A stretch of 18,316 nt of DNA, taken from the NCBI GenBank assembly GCA_965368765.1, contig CBDUOF010000052.1:1-18316 (forward strand). Direction: 5' to 3'. Positions 1 through 6,311 of the stretch are shown one piece after another (positions within the stretch are counted from its first letter, which is position 1; every line of letters starts with the position of its first letter). Under the pieces are notes generated by a model. That model worked only from the letters and a program-made list of their open reading frames with translations. It had not been told where the DNA came from and made no database searches. A program made the translations under genes and the position numbers. Source of the stretch: Leptofilum sp965368765 (GTDB lineage: Bacteria; Chloroflexota; Anaerolineae; Promineifilales; Promineifilaceae).

Positions 1-267
1 AATTCGCAGCCACGCCGTCACATATACAACCAGAATACCCAGCCCAACTGCCACCTCTGCCCGGCCGGGCCGCTGGCGAATAAACAGCACTGCAATTACG
101 ACCAAAATCACAAACAGCGCAAAAACGAGGTTGTCCCTAAGCGCGCTGCGTTCACGTAGTGCCGCAGCCAGGACGGGCGCCTGGCCGAGCGTGGCGTAAA
201 TTGCCGCCAACACCACAGCAAGCCACAGCCAAAGCCGCCGCTCCCGTCCCGAGCTAAAAAACGTCAT
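1..267 (-). CDS. Membrane protein, N-terminal part only (possible VanZ family)
   Basis: This reading frame starts at an ATG (complement of 265-267) and stays open for 89 codons to the left edge, so the 3' part lies outside the window. The protein begins MTFFSSGRERRLWLW. It shows three hydrophobic stretches, at about residues 12-28, 47-63 and 71-85, separated by short arginine-rich links, so it is an integral membrane protein. The charged start followed by W/L-rich helices, and the pattern of the third helix, resemble VanZ-like proteins I know from Chloroflexota, but the diagnostic part of that family would lie downstream and is missing. Its start lies 78 bp beyond the stop of the SPFH gene on the same strand, so co-transcription is possible. 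No good Shine-Dalgarno sequence is seen; the leader holds a tandem 9-bp repeat instead. The membrane nature is fairly sure, the family is tentative. Confidence 0.55.
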   Translation of the reverse strand, partial: MTFFSSGRERRLWLWLAVVLAAIYATLGQAPVLAAALRERSALRDNLVFALFVILVVIAVLFIRQRPGRAEVAVGLGILVVYVTAWLRI

Positions 268-271
268 GAAA

Positions 272-298
272 GCAACTTTTGCAACTTTTGCAACTTTA
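272..298. repeat. Three tandem copies of a 9-bp unit
   Basis: GCAACTTTT occurs twice in perfect tandem (272-280, 281-289), followed by a third copy with one change at its end (290-298). The array lies immediately upstream of the minus-strand membrane protein gene, where a ribosome binding site would be expected. Its role is unknown; it may be a slippage-prone spacer. Confidence 0.8.
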
Positions 299-317
299 TC
301 ACCTGGTACATGATAAA
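295..317. other. Small inverted repeat between the SPFH gene and the membrane protein gene
   Basis: TTTATCA (295-301) and TGATAAA (311-317) form a 7-bp perfect inverted repeat with a 9-nt loop. It overlaps the last tandem 9-mer. No U-run follows on either strand, so it is not a convincing terminator; it could be a protein binding site or be incidental. Confidence 0.35.
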
Positions 318-344
318 TCAGTCAGGTCCGATTTCCCGGCCCCC

Positions 345-1283
345 TTATTCCGCGCTGAATTCGTCGTCACTGCCCGTATCATACAGCGATGCCTCCGCGC
401 CAATCATCTGGCGCATAAACTCATTCCCTTTGGGCATGAGCGTAATGTTTGTATTGTCCCGCAGCATGTTCTCCGTTTCCAGAATTTCAAACATCGCCTG
501 GGCCACTTCCGGATCGGCGCTGATCTTGTTCAAAGCTTCCCCCACAATTCGCGGCCGCATCGCCTGCGCCTTGGCAAACTCAATCGCCGCCCGACGCTCG
601 GCCGAATTGGTGATAATGCTCACCCGATTGGTGCCATCCTGTCGAATCGCCGAAGTCACCTGACGCAGCCGATTGACGACTTTTTCTTCAATTTGCTGAA
701 TCATCGCCCGGTCACGGAAATGCACCTTACGAATATAAACAGAGCCAAGCCGATAGCCCCATTCCTCTGACTTTGGCGACACTTCCGACCGAACTGCCCG
801 GCTCATTGTGTGGCGCGTTTCCAGCATGCCATCCAGCGGCATATTGCTCAGCGTGCGCACCGTCGCGTTGCTTACGTTGGCTGCCAGCGAGCCACCCGGA
901 TCGCTGTTCTTAAAGAGATACGAGACCGGATCGCTAATCTTCATTTCGTACCAAATGCCGATGCCCATTGGAGCACCTTCTTCGGAGTTGACGGGCAGGC
1001 TGCGCAAATAACGCTGGTCGATGCGCATATCCAGCACATGCCGCTTGCCCAGGGTATTTACCAGGAGGGCACTTGGCCCCATCTTTAGCCAAAGCCAGTA
1101 CAGCCCGGGCTCATCCAGAATACCGACCACATTGCCAAAAAGAGTGTAAACGTGGGATGTACCTTCCTTCACAATTGCGTACACGCCGAATAAGCGCAAA
1201 AAGAAGCGGACAATGGGCTCAGCGATTAAAAAGAAGATGAAAAAGCCAAAGGCTGTGGGGAAGATTAAAAGGAAATCACTCAT
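345..1283 (-). CDS. SPFH/band-7 domain membrane protein (second of a pair)
   Basis: 312-aa protein of the SPFH (stomatin/prohibitin/flotillin/HflK-C) superfamily. Residues 4-32 are hydrophobic and should anchor it in the cytoplasmic membrane. A band-7-like region follows (about 35-240), including the stretch KVHFRDRAMIQQIEEKVVNRL (about 186-206) that corresponds to the end of the SPFH fold and the start of the helical arm. A helical segment rich in A/E/R follows (about 225-270), and the tail is acidic (DTGSDDEFSAE). Family members form large membrane rings that organise lipids or control membrane proteases such as FtsH. Its ATG overlaps the stop of the upstream SPFH gene in a 4-bp ATGA junction, so the two are almost certainly translationally coupled and likely form a hetero-oligomer, as HflK and HflC do. 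No FtsH gene is next to them. A specific HflC assignment is not supported. Confidence 0.85.
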   Translation of the reverse strand: MSDFLLIFPTAFGFFIFFLIAEPIVRFFLRLFGVYAIVKEGTSHVYTLFGNVVGILDEPGLYWLWLKMGPSALLVNTLGKRHVLDMRIDQRYLRSLPVNSEEGAPMGIGIWYEMKISDPVSYLFKNSDPGGSLAANVSNATVRTLSNMPLDGMLETRHTMSRAVRSEVSPKSEEWGYRLGSVYIRKVHFRDRAMIQQIEEKVVNRLRQVTSAIRQDGTNRVSIITNSAERRAAIEFAKAQAMRPRIVGEALNKISADPEVAQAMFEILETENMLRDNTNITLMPKGNEFMRQMIGAEASLYDTGSDDEFSAE

Positions 1284-2278
1284 TTTTCCACCTCTAAAAT
1301 GACGTTCTTGGCCTTGGTGTAAAGCGTAAGCCGCACGTTGCGCAGGTAGGCTTGCAGTGCCGCTGGTCCATTATTTTTGATCATACTTAGCTGTTCGGCC
1401 AACGATTGCAGCGGCTCCACTTCTGCCTGGGCACGCAGGGTTTCAATTTCTACGGCTCGTTTAGATTGCACAATCGTTTGGTCGGCCTGGGCTTTTGCCA
1501 GGCTGATGTCTGAGGAGACTTCGTTGTGGGCCGTGTTGATGGCTGCCAGGGCCGATTCCACCTCCTGCGGCGGGTCAATGCCGGTGATAAGGGAAGCATC
1601 CAGATCGACACCGTAGCGGGCAGCAGCTGAGGCGCATTCCTGCTCCATGAAGGTATTGATTTCGTTCAGGTTTTTGCGTAGATCGTTGATGGAGACACCA
1701 CCTATCAACCCTGCATCCAGCTCCACATCGTCTTCTTCAACATCCAGCAGGTTACCTTGAGATTCAAAGCTGGCAATGCGCTGGCGCAGGATGGCGATGA
1801 AGTAACCCATCACATGTACGACCGGATTTTTGACGCCAAAAAGATAGGCATATAGGTTGCGCTCGCTGGGCTGGTAGCGAATTTGCCCGGTCAGACCAAT
1901 GTTGAGCTGATCCTTGGTGACGGCATCGAGCTCGGTGCCGTTGTGGTTGGCGGTGGGGGTTTCTAGATCCAGGGCCATGTTGATTGTTTCGGTCGCCACG
2001 GAAATTTTGTGGACCTTTTCCCAGGGCCAGCGAAAGTAGGGGCCGCCTGGTTTGATCACTTCGACGAGTGGGTAAATGTAGCGCTCTTTGTCTTTTTCAT
2101 TGAGCGCATCGGCGATGGGATCGTCTAGCGTGGTGCCTTTGCCCAAACGGACAGCACGGCCGAATCTGGTTTTAACAGCGCGTTCGTTCTGATCGACCGT
2201 GTAGAAGCCGAAGATGACATAGCGCAGGAAAAACCAGCCAAGAAAGCCGAGAATAAAGGCGGGAATGATCACATTCAT
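1280..2278 (-). CDS. SPFH/band-7 domain membrane protein, HflK-like (first of a pair)
   Basis: 332-aa SPFH-superfamily protein. An N-terminal transmembrane segment (about residues 3-25) is followed by FYTVDQNERAVKTRFGRA (about 25-42), the typical start of an HflK/stomatin band-7 domain. The PGGPYFRWPWEKVHKI segment (about 77-92) matches the family's 'PG-hydrophobic-P-x-x-x-V' turn. The SPFH region runs to about residue 240, then a long charged helix probably forms a coiled coil (about 245-300). One insertion between the first strands (about 45-70, rich in D/E/K) is longer than in simple stomatins. The start has a clear Shine-Dalgarno (AGGAGA, complement of 2287-2292). It overlaps the next SPFH gene by 4 bp. 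The likely role is as one subunit of a membrane scaffold; partner proteases are not visible here. Confidence 0.87.
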   Translation of the reverse strand: MNVIIPAFILGFLGWFFLRYVIFGFYTVDQNERAVKTRFGRAVRLGKGTTLDDPIADALNEKDKERYIYPLVEVIKPGGPYFRWPWEKVHKISVATETINMALDLETPTANHNGTELDAVTKDQLNIGLTGQIRYQPSERNLYAYLFGVKNPVVHVMGYFIAILRQRIASFESQGNLLDVEEDDVELDAGLIGGVSINDLRKNLNEINTFMEQECASAAARYGVDLDASLITGIDPPQEVESALAAINTAHNEVSSDISLAKAQADQTIVQSKRAVEIETLRAQAEVEPLQSLAEQLSMIKNNGPAALQAYLRNVRLTLYTKAKNVILEVEK

Positions 2279-2426
2279 ACTGTAATTCTCCTGTTTAGCG
2301 TTGGTTGTTCGTTATCAAAAAGCTGGATACATCATAAATGATTTTAAGTGCCGGGGGAAGTGGCAGACGAGGGGATTTGAGACGGGTGATTGACAATTGA
2401 GGGGTAATAAACAGACTTTCTCTCTG

Positions 2427-3488
2427 CTAAGCGCCAGTAAAAATGAGGTCTGGGGTGAGTTCTTCAACGGCCGTACAGCCACATTGGGCCATGACGTTGC
2501 GCAGTTCGGTGTGCAGGATTTGCAGGATATGCTGCACACCGGCTTCCCCATTGACGGCAAGGCCCCACAGCGGAGCGCGTCCCAGGGCCACGGCGTTGGC
2601 ACCGAGCGCCAGCGCCTTCAGCACGTCGCTGCCGCGCCGGATACCGCCGTCCAGGATAAGCTCAACTTTGTCGCCGACTGCCTGGGAAATGGCCGGCAAT
2701 GCTTCAATGGGGGTAACGGCCGTATCCAGCTGTCTTCCCCCATGATTAGAAACCATAATCCCCGCAACGCCCGCTTCGGCAGCCAGTTGGGCATCATCAG
2801 GGCGCAAAATCCCCTTGACCCAAATAGGCAAATCAGTAATTGAGCGTACCCAATCGATATCTTCCCAGGTGAGGCTGGGGTCGAAGTTTTCCTCCACCAG
2901 CTTGAGCAAGGTGCTGTTGTCACGCGGTTTGTTGGGGCGGCTCAGGTTGGGGATGGGCATTTCAACCGGGATGCTGAAGTTGATCCGTTTGAGGTTTTCA
3001 CGCAGCCCCTGGACCGGCACATCGACGGTGATGACCAACGCTTTGCAGCCTGCGGCGGCGGCGCGCTGAACAATCTCTTTGCTCCAGGCCCGATCCCGAA
3101 AAATATAGAGCTGAAACCAGACGGGATGGCCAACGGCCGTTACCTCTTCAACAGCTACGGAAGCCAGGGTGCTAAGAATCTGCGTCAGGCCAAAGTGGTG
3201 TGCCGCCCGCGCTGTGGCGAGTTCGCCATCGGGGTGGCCCAGTTTGTGCATGGCGGCGGGGGCAATTAGGAGGGGAGACGGCCGTTTCACCCCCATGATT
3301 TCTGTTTGCAACGAAATGTTCCGCACATCGCGAAAAATGCGCGGCAGCAGCTTCAGGCGATCAAACACGGCCCGATTTTCTTGCAGCGTCAAATTGTCCG
3401 CCACGCCCCCAGCATAATATTCATGATAAGCCGAAGGCATTGTTTCAGCAGCGGCTCGTTCGTAATCGTAAACGTTGAGTAGGTTCAT
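2427..3488 (-). CDS. FMN-dependent alpha-hydroxy-acid oxidase/dehydrogenase
   Basis: 353-aa TIM-barrel flavoenzyme of the glycolate oxidase / L-lactate oxidase-dehydrogenase family, which oxidises 2-hydroxy acids to 2-oxo acids with bound FMN. All residues expected for catalysis and FMN binding are visible: Y24 (in YYAGG), Y128 (FQLY), D156 (TVDVP), R163 (LREN), K225 (WVKGI), and H249 with R252 in SNHGGRQ. The phosphate-binding region is DGGIRRG (280-286). The APAAMHKLGHPDGE loop (76-89) is family-typical. The length equals that of glycolate oxidases, with no cytochrome domain or signal peptide, so the protein is cytosolic. Substrate choice among glycolate, lactate or longer acids, and oxidase versus dehydrogenase, cannot be read from the sequence. 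A weak purine-rich site (GGCGGAA) precedes the ATG. It lies 60 bp behind the cell-wall hydrolase gene and about 150 bp ahead of the SPFH pair on the same strand. Confidence 0.92.
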   Translation of the reverse strand: MNLLNVYDYERAAAETMPSAYHEYYAGGVADNLTLQENRAVFDRLKLLPRIFRDVRNISLQTEIMGVKRPSPLLIAPAAMHKLGHPDGELATARAAHHFGLTQILSTLASVAVEEVTAVGHPVWFQLYIFRDRAWSKEIVQRAAAAGCKALVITVDVPVQGLRENLKRINFSIPVEMPIPNLSRPNKPRDNSTLLKLVEENFDPSLTWEDIDWVRSITDLPIWVKGILRPDDAQLAAEAGVAGIMVSNHGGRQLDTAVTPIEALPAISQAVGDKVELILDGGIRRGSDVLKALALGANAVALGRAPLWGLAVNGEAGVQHILQILHTELRNVMAQCGCTAVEELTPDLIFTGA

Positions 3489-3548
3489 ATCGAGTTCCGC
3501 CTGACGCAGCTAGTTGCTGCGAAGGGTATTTTTTCCGCATTCTGTATT

Positions 3549-5726
3549 TTATAGTTGCTTGATCGCTTGCAGGATGCTCTGTTTGTTGTGCAGCTCCCAA
3601 TCATCCGCCGTGAAGCGGTAGTAGATGACGCCGTTGACTGGGATGAGGGCTTCCTCATTGTAGGCCTTAAAGTGGGCTGCAGAGCGGCGCACCCATTCGG
3701 CGCCCTGATTGTGCTGCCAGCCCAACGTACGGCCGTCGTTGTGCCGCTGCGGATTGACTTCTGTGGCAATAATCGGCAGCGTCCAGAATCGCTCCGGCAT
3801 CGCGTCCAGCAGCGGTTGGTAAGACTTCAGGTGTAAAAATTGCCAGCGCAGCGGATCATCACTGAACTTGGCATCGCTGTCCACATGGTTGGGATTGCTG
3901 TCCTGCGTTTTGGGATGCACCGTGATGAAATCGGTGCCTAGCAGATTGTTGAGCACCCGCACCCAGTAGTCACGACTGTCGCTACCGGGGCCAAAGTAGG
4001 GATCGATGGCCTGTACGCCAAGGCGCACCCCGGCAGGCTTGCGCTGCCACACATCGTTGTAGGCGCGGGCATAAACTTCCGGGGTGATGGGCGTACCGTT
4101 TACGCCGCCGGGGAACTCTTGCGGATTGTTGGTCTCGTTGCCAAAGATGAAGCCCCAGACGCCTTTGCTGCGCCGCATCGTCTCTACGCAGGCATCCAGA
4201 TAGCGCTGATAATCGGGTGACGCAGGTGCGGGCTGGTTGCCTTGCGGATGAAAACCGAAGTTGAGCCGGATGAGCATCTTGATGCCCGCTTGCTCCAGAT
4301 GGGTCATGTTTTGTGGGGCGGAGTTGGTACCCAGGGCAATGGCGTGAATCGACCAGCCTTTCATCCCGTTTTGCTTCATCCAGTTGGCGCCGTCTTCATT
4401 GTGAATGCCAAATTCAACGGCCGTATCCACCCGACGAATGGCGCTTTGCGGTACCCCAACCGGATAGTAATTGTCTCGCTTGCTGCCCAACAGCCGCAGC
4501 ATGGTGCCATTCTTCACCCGGCCTAACCGCTCCTGAAACGAGCCGGGGGCAGCGCGTAGATTAATGAAGTTTGTCTGGACACGGGCCACCATGCCGGCCG
4601 TTTGCAAACTGCTGGCAAACGCCCAACCAGAAACCAGATCGCCCGTTGGGGCCGCCCAGCCCGCCTGCAAATGCTTCAAATAGGGCTCCGGGTCGATGAG
4701 GTCGAATGGCTGTGGCGTTTCCTTCCGTTTGGAGGCGCCATCGAGGTAGAGGCTGAGGTGCAGATGGCTGCCCAAATGGGGCTGGGCCGCAGTCGGTTTG
4801 GGGATAACGTTGCCCGTGCTGTCGGCTCGGCCAATGAGCTGGCCGCCCTGCACAAAATCATTCACCTTGACAAACGACTCTTTAAGATGGGCGTAGGCCG
4901 TTCGGTAGCCGTCCTGATGTTGAATGTAAACGGCCGTGCCATAGGGATGCTCCTTGTCCTGGTTGGCATCCCGCACCAGATACACCATGCCGCTGGCCAC
5001 GGCAAACACCTTCGAATCAAACGGAGCGACGATATCCAGCCCTTCATGCCCAACCAGAGGGGAGCCATAGTTCTGCGGATTCATCAGAAACCGTTGGGTA
5101 ATGCTGGCATGTTCGGTTGGCCAATGGGTAAAAACAAAGTTAGATCCGTCCACGGATTCCGGGACAACAAAGCGCTGCGACTCAAAGCGGATGCCCCGCT
5201 CTCGCAGCCAGGCAACAATATCGCCAGACCAGCGCTCGCCAGACCAGACGACCACTTTGCTGTTGTCGTCACCGGCAAACATCAGGGCATGGGCAGCGTC
5301 GGCGCTGTAGGTGAAGGCAGACAAGGTGGGATGCAGCATGGCGGTGACTTGTTTCAGTTCCGGCAAGGTGGTGTCTTGAGGCAGCAGATGAATGGTGTGT
5401 TGAATGCGCTCCGGCACGGTGCGGCTGCCGGGTTGGCTGACGTGCCCCGTTAGGTCACTGCCATTAAAACTACGCGCCTGGGTGGCAATGCCTCGCTGAT
5501 GCAGCCAGGCAAAAATGTCTCCGTTCCAGCGTTCGCCGGCCCAGGCAACCACCACGCTGTCTTCGTTGCCGGCATGCGCAATAGCCTGAGCAGCATCGGC
5601 GCTGTAGGTGAAGGCCGAGCGACTGGGATGCAGCAAAGCGACAACATGATCGAGCTCCGTTAGGGTGGTGGCCTGAGGCAGCAAATGAATGGTGTGTTGA
5701 ATTCGGGAAGGCAAGGTCACTGTCAT
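3549..5726 (-). CDS. Multidomain cell-wall-hydrolase-like protein: duplicated unknown domain + M23 peptidase + SH3-like + glycosidase-like barrel
   Basis: 725-aa modular protein. Residues 7-87 and 107-187 are two copies of an ~80-aa domain beginning RIQHTIHLLPQ and containing SAFTYSADAA and GERW-GDI-AWL; I do not recognise it. Residues ~200-350 are a LytM/M23 metallopeptidase domain with H227 and D231 (GHEGLD), H280 (YAHL), and H321/H323 (SHLHLSLY), so the zinc site looks complete. M23 enzymes cut peptidoglycan cross-bridges. Residues ~380-425 resemble a bacterial SH3 domain (INLRAAPGS). Residues ~433-725 look like a clan GH-A-type glycosidase barrel, with candidate acid/base E531 (FGNETN) and nucleophile E656 (ATEVNP). 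No signal peptide or transmembrane segment is seen at the MTVTLPSRIQ start, which is odd for a wall enzyme. The start has a good Shine-Dalgarno (AGGAGA, 6 nt away). The M23 call is strong; the barrel family is an inference from the paired glutamates. Confidence 0.85.
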   Translation of the reverse strand: MTVTLPSRIQHTIHLLPQATTLTELDHVVALLHPSRSAFTYSADAAQAIAHAGNEDSVVVAWAGERWNGDIFAWLHQRGIATQARSFNGSDLTGHVSQPGSRTVPERIQHTIHLLPQDTTLPELKQVTAMLHPTLSAFTYSADAAHALMFAGDDNSKVVVWSGERWSGDIVAWLRERGIRFESQRFVVPESVDGSNFVFTHWPTEHASITQRFLMNPQNYGSPLVGHEGLDIVAPFDSKVFAVASGMVYLVRDANQDKEHPYGTAVYIQHQDGYRTAYAHLKESFVKVNDFVQGGQLIGRADSTGNVIPKPTAAQPHLGSHLHLSLYLDGASKRKETPQPFDLIDPEPYLKHLQAGWAAPTGDLVSGWAFASSLQTAGMVARVQTNFINLRAAPGSFQERLGRVKNGTMLRLLGSKRDNYYPVGVPQSAIRRVDTAVEFGIHNEDGANWMKQNGMKGWSIHAIALGTNSAPQNMTHLEQAGIKMLIRLNFGFHPQGNQPAPASPDYQRYLDACVETMRRSKGVWGFIFGNETNNPQEFPGGVNGTPITPEVYARAYNDVWQRKPAGVRLGVQAIDPYFGPGSDSRDYWVRVLNNLLGTDFITVHPKTQDSNPNHVDSDAKFSDDPLRWQFLHLKSYQPLLDAMPERFWTLPIIATEVNPQRHNDGRTLGWQHNQGAEWVRRSAAHFKAYNEEALIPVNGVIYYRFTADDWELHNKQSILQAIKQL
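5166..5408 (-). repeat. Second copy of the ~80-aa N-terminal repeat domain
   Basis: This encodes residues 107-187 of the M23-containing protein. It matches residues 7-87 closely at protein level (RIQHTIHLLPQ, SAFTYSADAA, GERW-GDI). At DNA level it also stays similar with an exact 300-bp offset, especially the segment encoding the HTIHLLPQ start, which suggests fairly recent duplication or gene conversion. Confidence 0.85.
5466..5708 (-). repeat. First copy of the ~80-aa N-terminal repeat domain
   Basis: This encodes residues 7-87. The copies are separated by a ~20-aa linker rich in G, S, P and T. Each unit has a hydrophobic N-terminal helix (LPQ-TTL-EL--V-A-LHP), then a possible beta-alpha unit around VVVAWAGERWNGDIFAWL. 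The function is unknown. Confidence 0.85.
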
Positions 5727-5779
5727 GGGCTTCTCCTGGGCAACTCAATTGTCGATCTTCTTGTGGACGTGAAGCTGTG

Positions 5780-5807
5780 ATGATAGCAGAAACGGCCGTT
5801 GCGCCAA
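5780..5807 (-). promoter_or_regulatory. Possible promoter of the M23 gene
   Basis: Read on the minus strand, TTGGCG (5807-5802) and TATCAT (5785-5780) are separated by 16 nt and resemble sigma-70 -35 and -10 boxes. An ACGGCCGT palindrome (5792-5799) sits in the spacer. It is supported only by box similarity and by its position 54 bp before the ATG. Confidence 0.4.
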
Positions 5808-5854
5808 AAGGTTTGGGGTCAGTTTATCGCTTGAAAGAAGCAGAACTGTGCGAT

Positions 5855-5864
5855 GTCAGCTGAC
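5855..5864. promoter_or_regulatory. 10-bp perfect palindrome beside the riboswitch promoter
   Basis: GTCAGCTGAC is a perfect palindrome ending 6 bp before the -35 box of the transporter operon promoter. The position would suit an activator or repressor site, but no regulator is known and chance cannot be excluded. Confidence 0.25.
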
Positions 5865-5870
5865 CCTGCA

Positions 5871-5898
5871 TTGACGCCCCCACCTGCTTTTGTATAAT
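5871..5898 (+). promoter_or_regulatory. Sigma-70-type promoter of the riboflavin transporter operon
   Basis: TTGACG (5871-5876) and TATAAT (5893-5898) are 16 nt apart, close to the consensus. Transcription would start near 5905, about 15 nt before the first riboswitch helix, which is the expected layout for a riboswitch leader. Confidence 0.8.
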
Positions 5899-5919
5899 CA
5901 GCTGCATAATAAAATATTT

Positions 5920-6074
5920 ACCTTCGGGGCAGGGTGAGACGTATTTTCTAAATACGTTCAATTCCCGACCGGCGGTGAGGCCTGCGCAGGCCAAGCCCGC
6001 GAACGGCGATTTGTCAATCGCTGTTGATCTGGTGAGACTCCAGAGCCGACAGTATAGTCTGGATGGGAGAAGGT
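5920..6074 (+). ncRNA. FMN riboswitch (RFN element)
   Basis: The conserved RFN sequence is present from end to end. The P1 strands are ACCTTC (5920-5925) and GAAGGT (6069-6074). Inside are the conserved segments GGGGCAGGGTG, AATTCCCGACCGGCGGTGA, AAGCCCGCGA, GATCTGGTGAGA, CCAGAGCCGACAGT and GTCTGGATGGGAGAAGG. Two variable arms are extended: GACGTATTT...AAATACGTTC in one, and a GC-rich hairpin built on GGCCTGCGCAGGCC in the other. This RNA class binds flavin mononucleotide and controls riboflavin synthesis or uptake genes. Here it heads a transporter operon, so binding of FMN should lower riboflavin import. The terminator downstream suggests control of transcription elongation. Confidence 0.96.
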
Positions 6075-6133
6075 GAACGAAACGCCGTGCGTTTTGTTTC
6101 TTGTGGCGTGCTAAGCCATGCCATCGCTGATCT

Positions 6134-6159
6134 GCCCTACATTTAATGTGGGGCTTTTT
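6134..6159 (+). terminator. Intrinsic terminator of the FMN riboswitch expression platform
   Basis: GCCCTACA (6134-6141) pairs with TGTGGGGC (6147-6154) with one G-U pair and a TTTAA loop, followed by five U residues. A second, outer inverted repeat, CCATCGC (6121-6127) with GCGATGG (6163-6169), encloses it. Upstream, AAACGC/GCGTTT (6080-6085 / 6089-6094) and ACGCC/GGCGT (6082-6086 / 6105-6109) are mutually exclusive pairings that could serve in switching. The exact antiterminator was not identified. Confidence 0.8.
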
Positions 6160-6300
6160 GTTGCGATGGTGTTTGGAATGGGACTTCAATGCGACAGCAA
6201 TCTGTTTCCAATTCCTTGGCAGTTGCTAGCCACCGACGGCATCCACCCTGCCGGCACTTCGTTTTACGTCGCCTCTTCCCTGGCTCCGAAACAAAGATTG

Positions 6301-6305
6301 TGAGG
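6301..6305 (+). promoter_or_regulatory. Ribosome binding site that decides the permease start
   Basis: TGAGG lies 6 nt before the ATG at 6312. The farther upstream in-frame ATG at 6189 would add 41 residues rich in H, R and S, unlike an ABC permease, and has no such site. Confidence 0.6.
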
Positions 6306-6311
6306 TTTTGT

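Noticed and set aside
279..770. A 163-codon plus-strand open frame opposite the second SPFH gene
   Set aside because: It is antisense to a protein with a clear SPFH domain and a 4-bp coupled start; the translation is rich in H, R and P without pattern.
2427..3488. A functional link between the FMN-dependent oxidase and the FMN riboswitch operon
   Set aside because: The oxidase is on the opposite strand in a different transcription unit, with another gene between; use of FMN as cofactor alone is not evidence of co-regulation.
4602..5453. A 283-codon open frame on the plus strand opposite the M23 gene
   Set aside because: It lies antisense inside a gene with clear M23 motifs, has no ribosome binding site, and its translation shows no recognisable domain; it is a by-product of the codon use on the other strand.
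5824..6189. A 121-codon minus-strand open frame across the riboswitch
   Set aside because: It overlaps the highly conserved FMN riboswitch on the opposite strand and has no domain pattern.
6189..6311. N-terminal extension of the permease from the ATG at 6189
   Set aside because: The 41 added residues are not membrane-like, no ribosome binding site precedes this ATG, and the start at 6312 gives the family's normal length.
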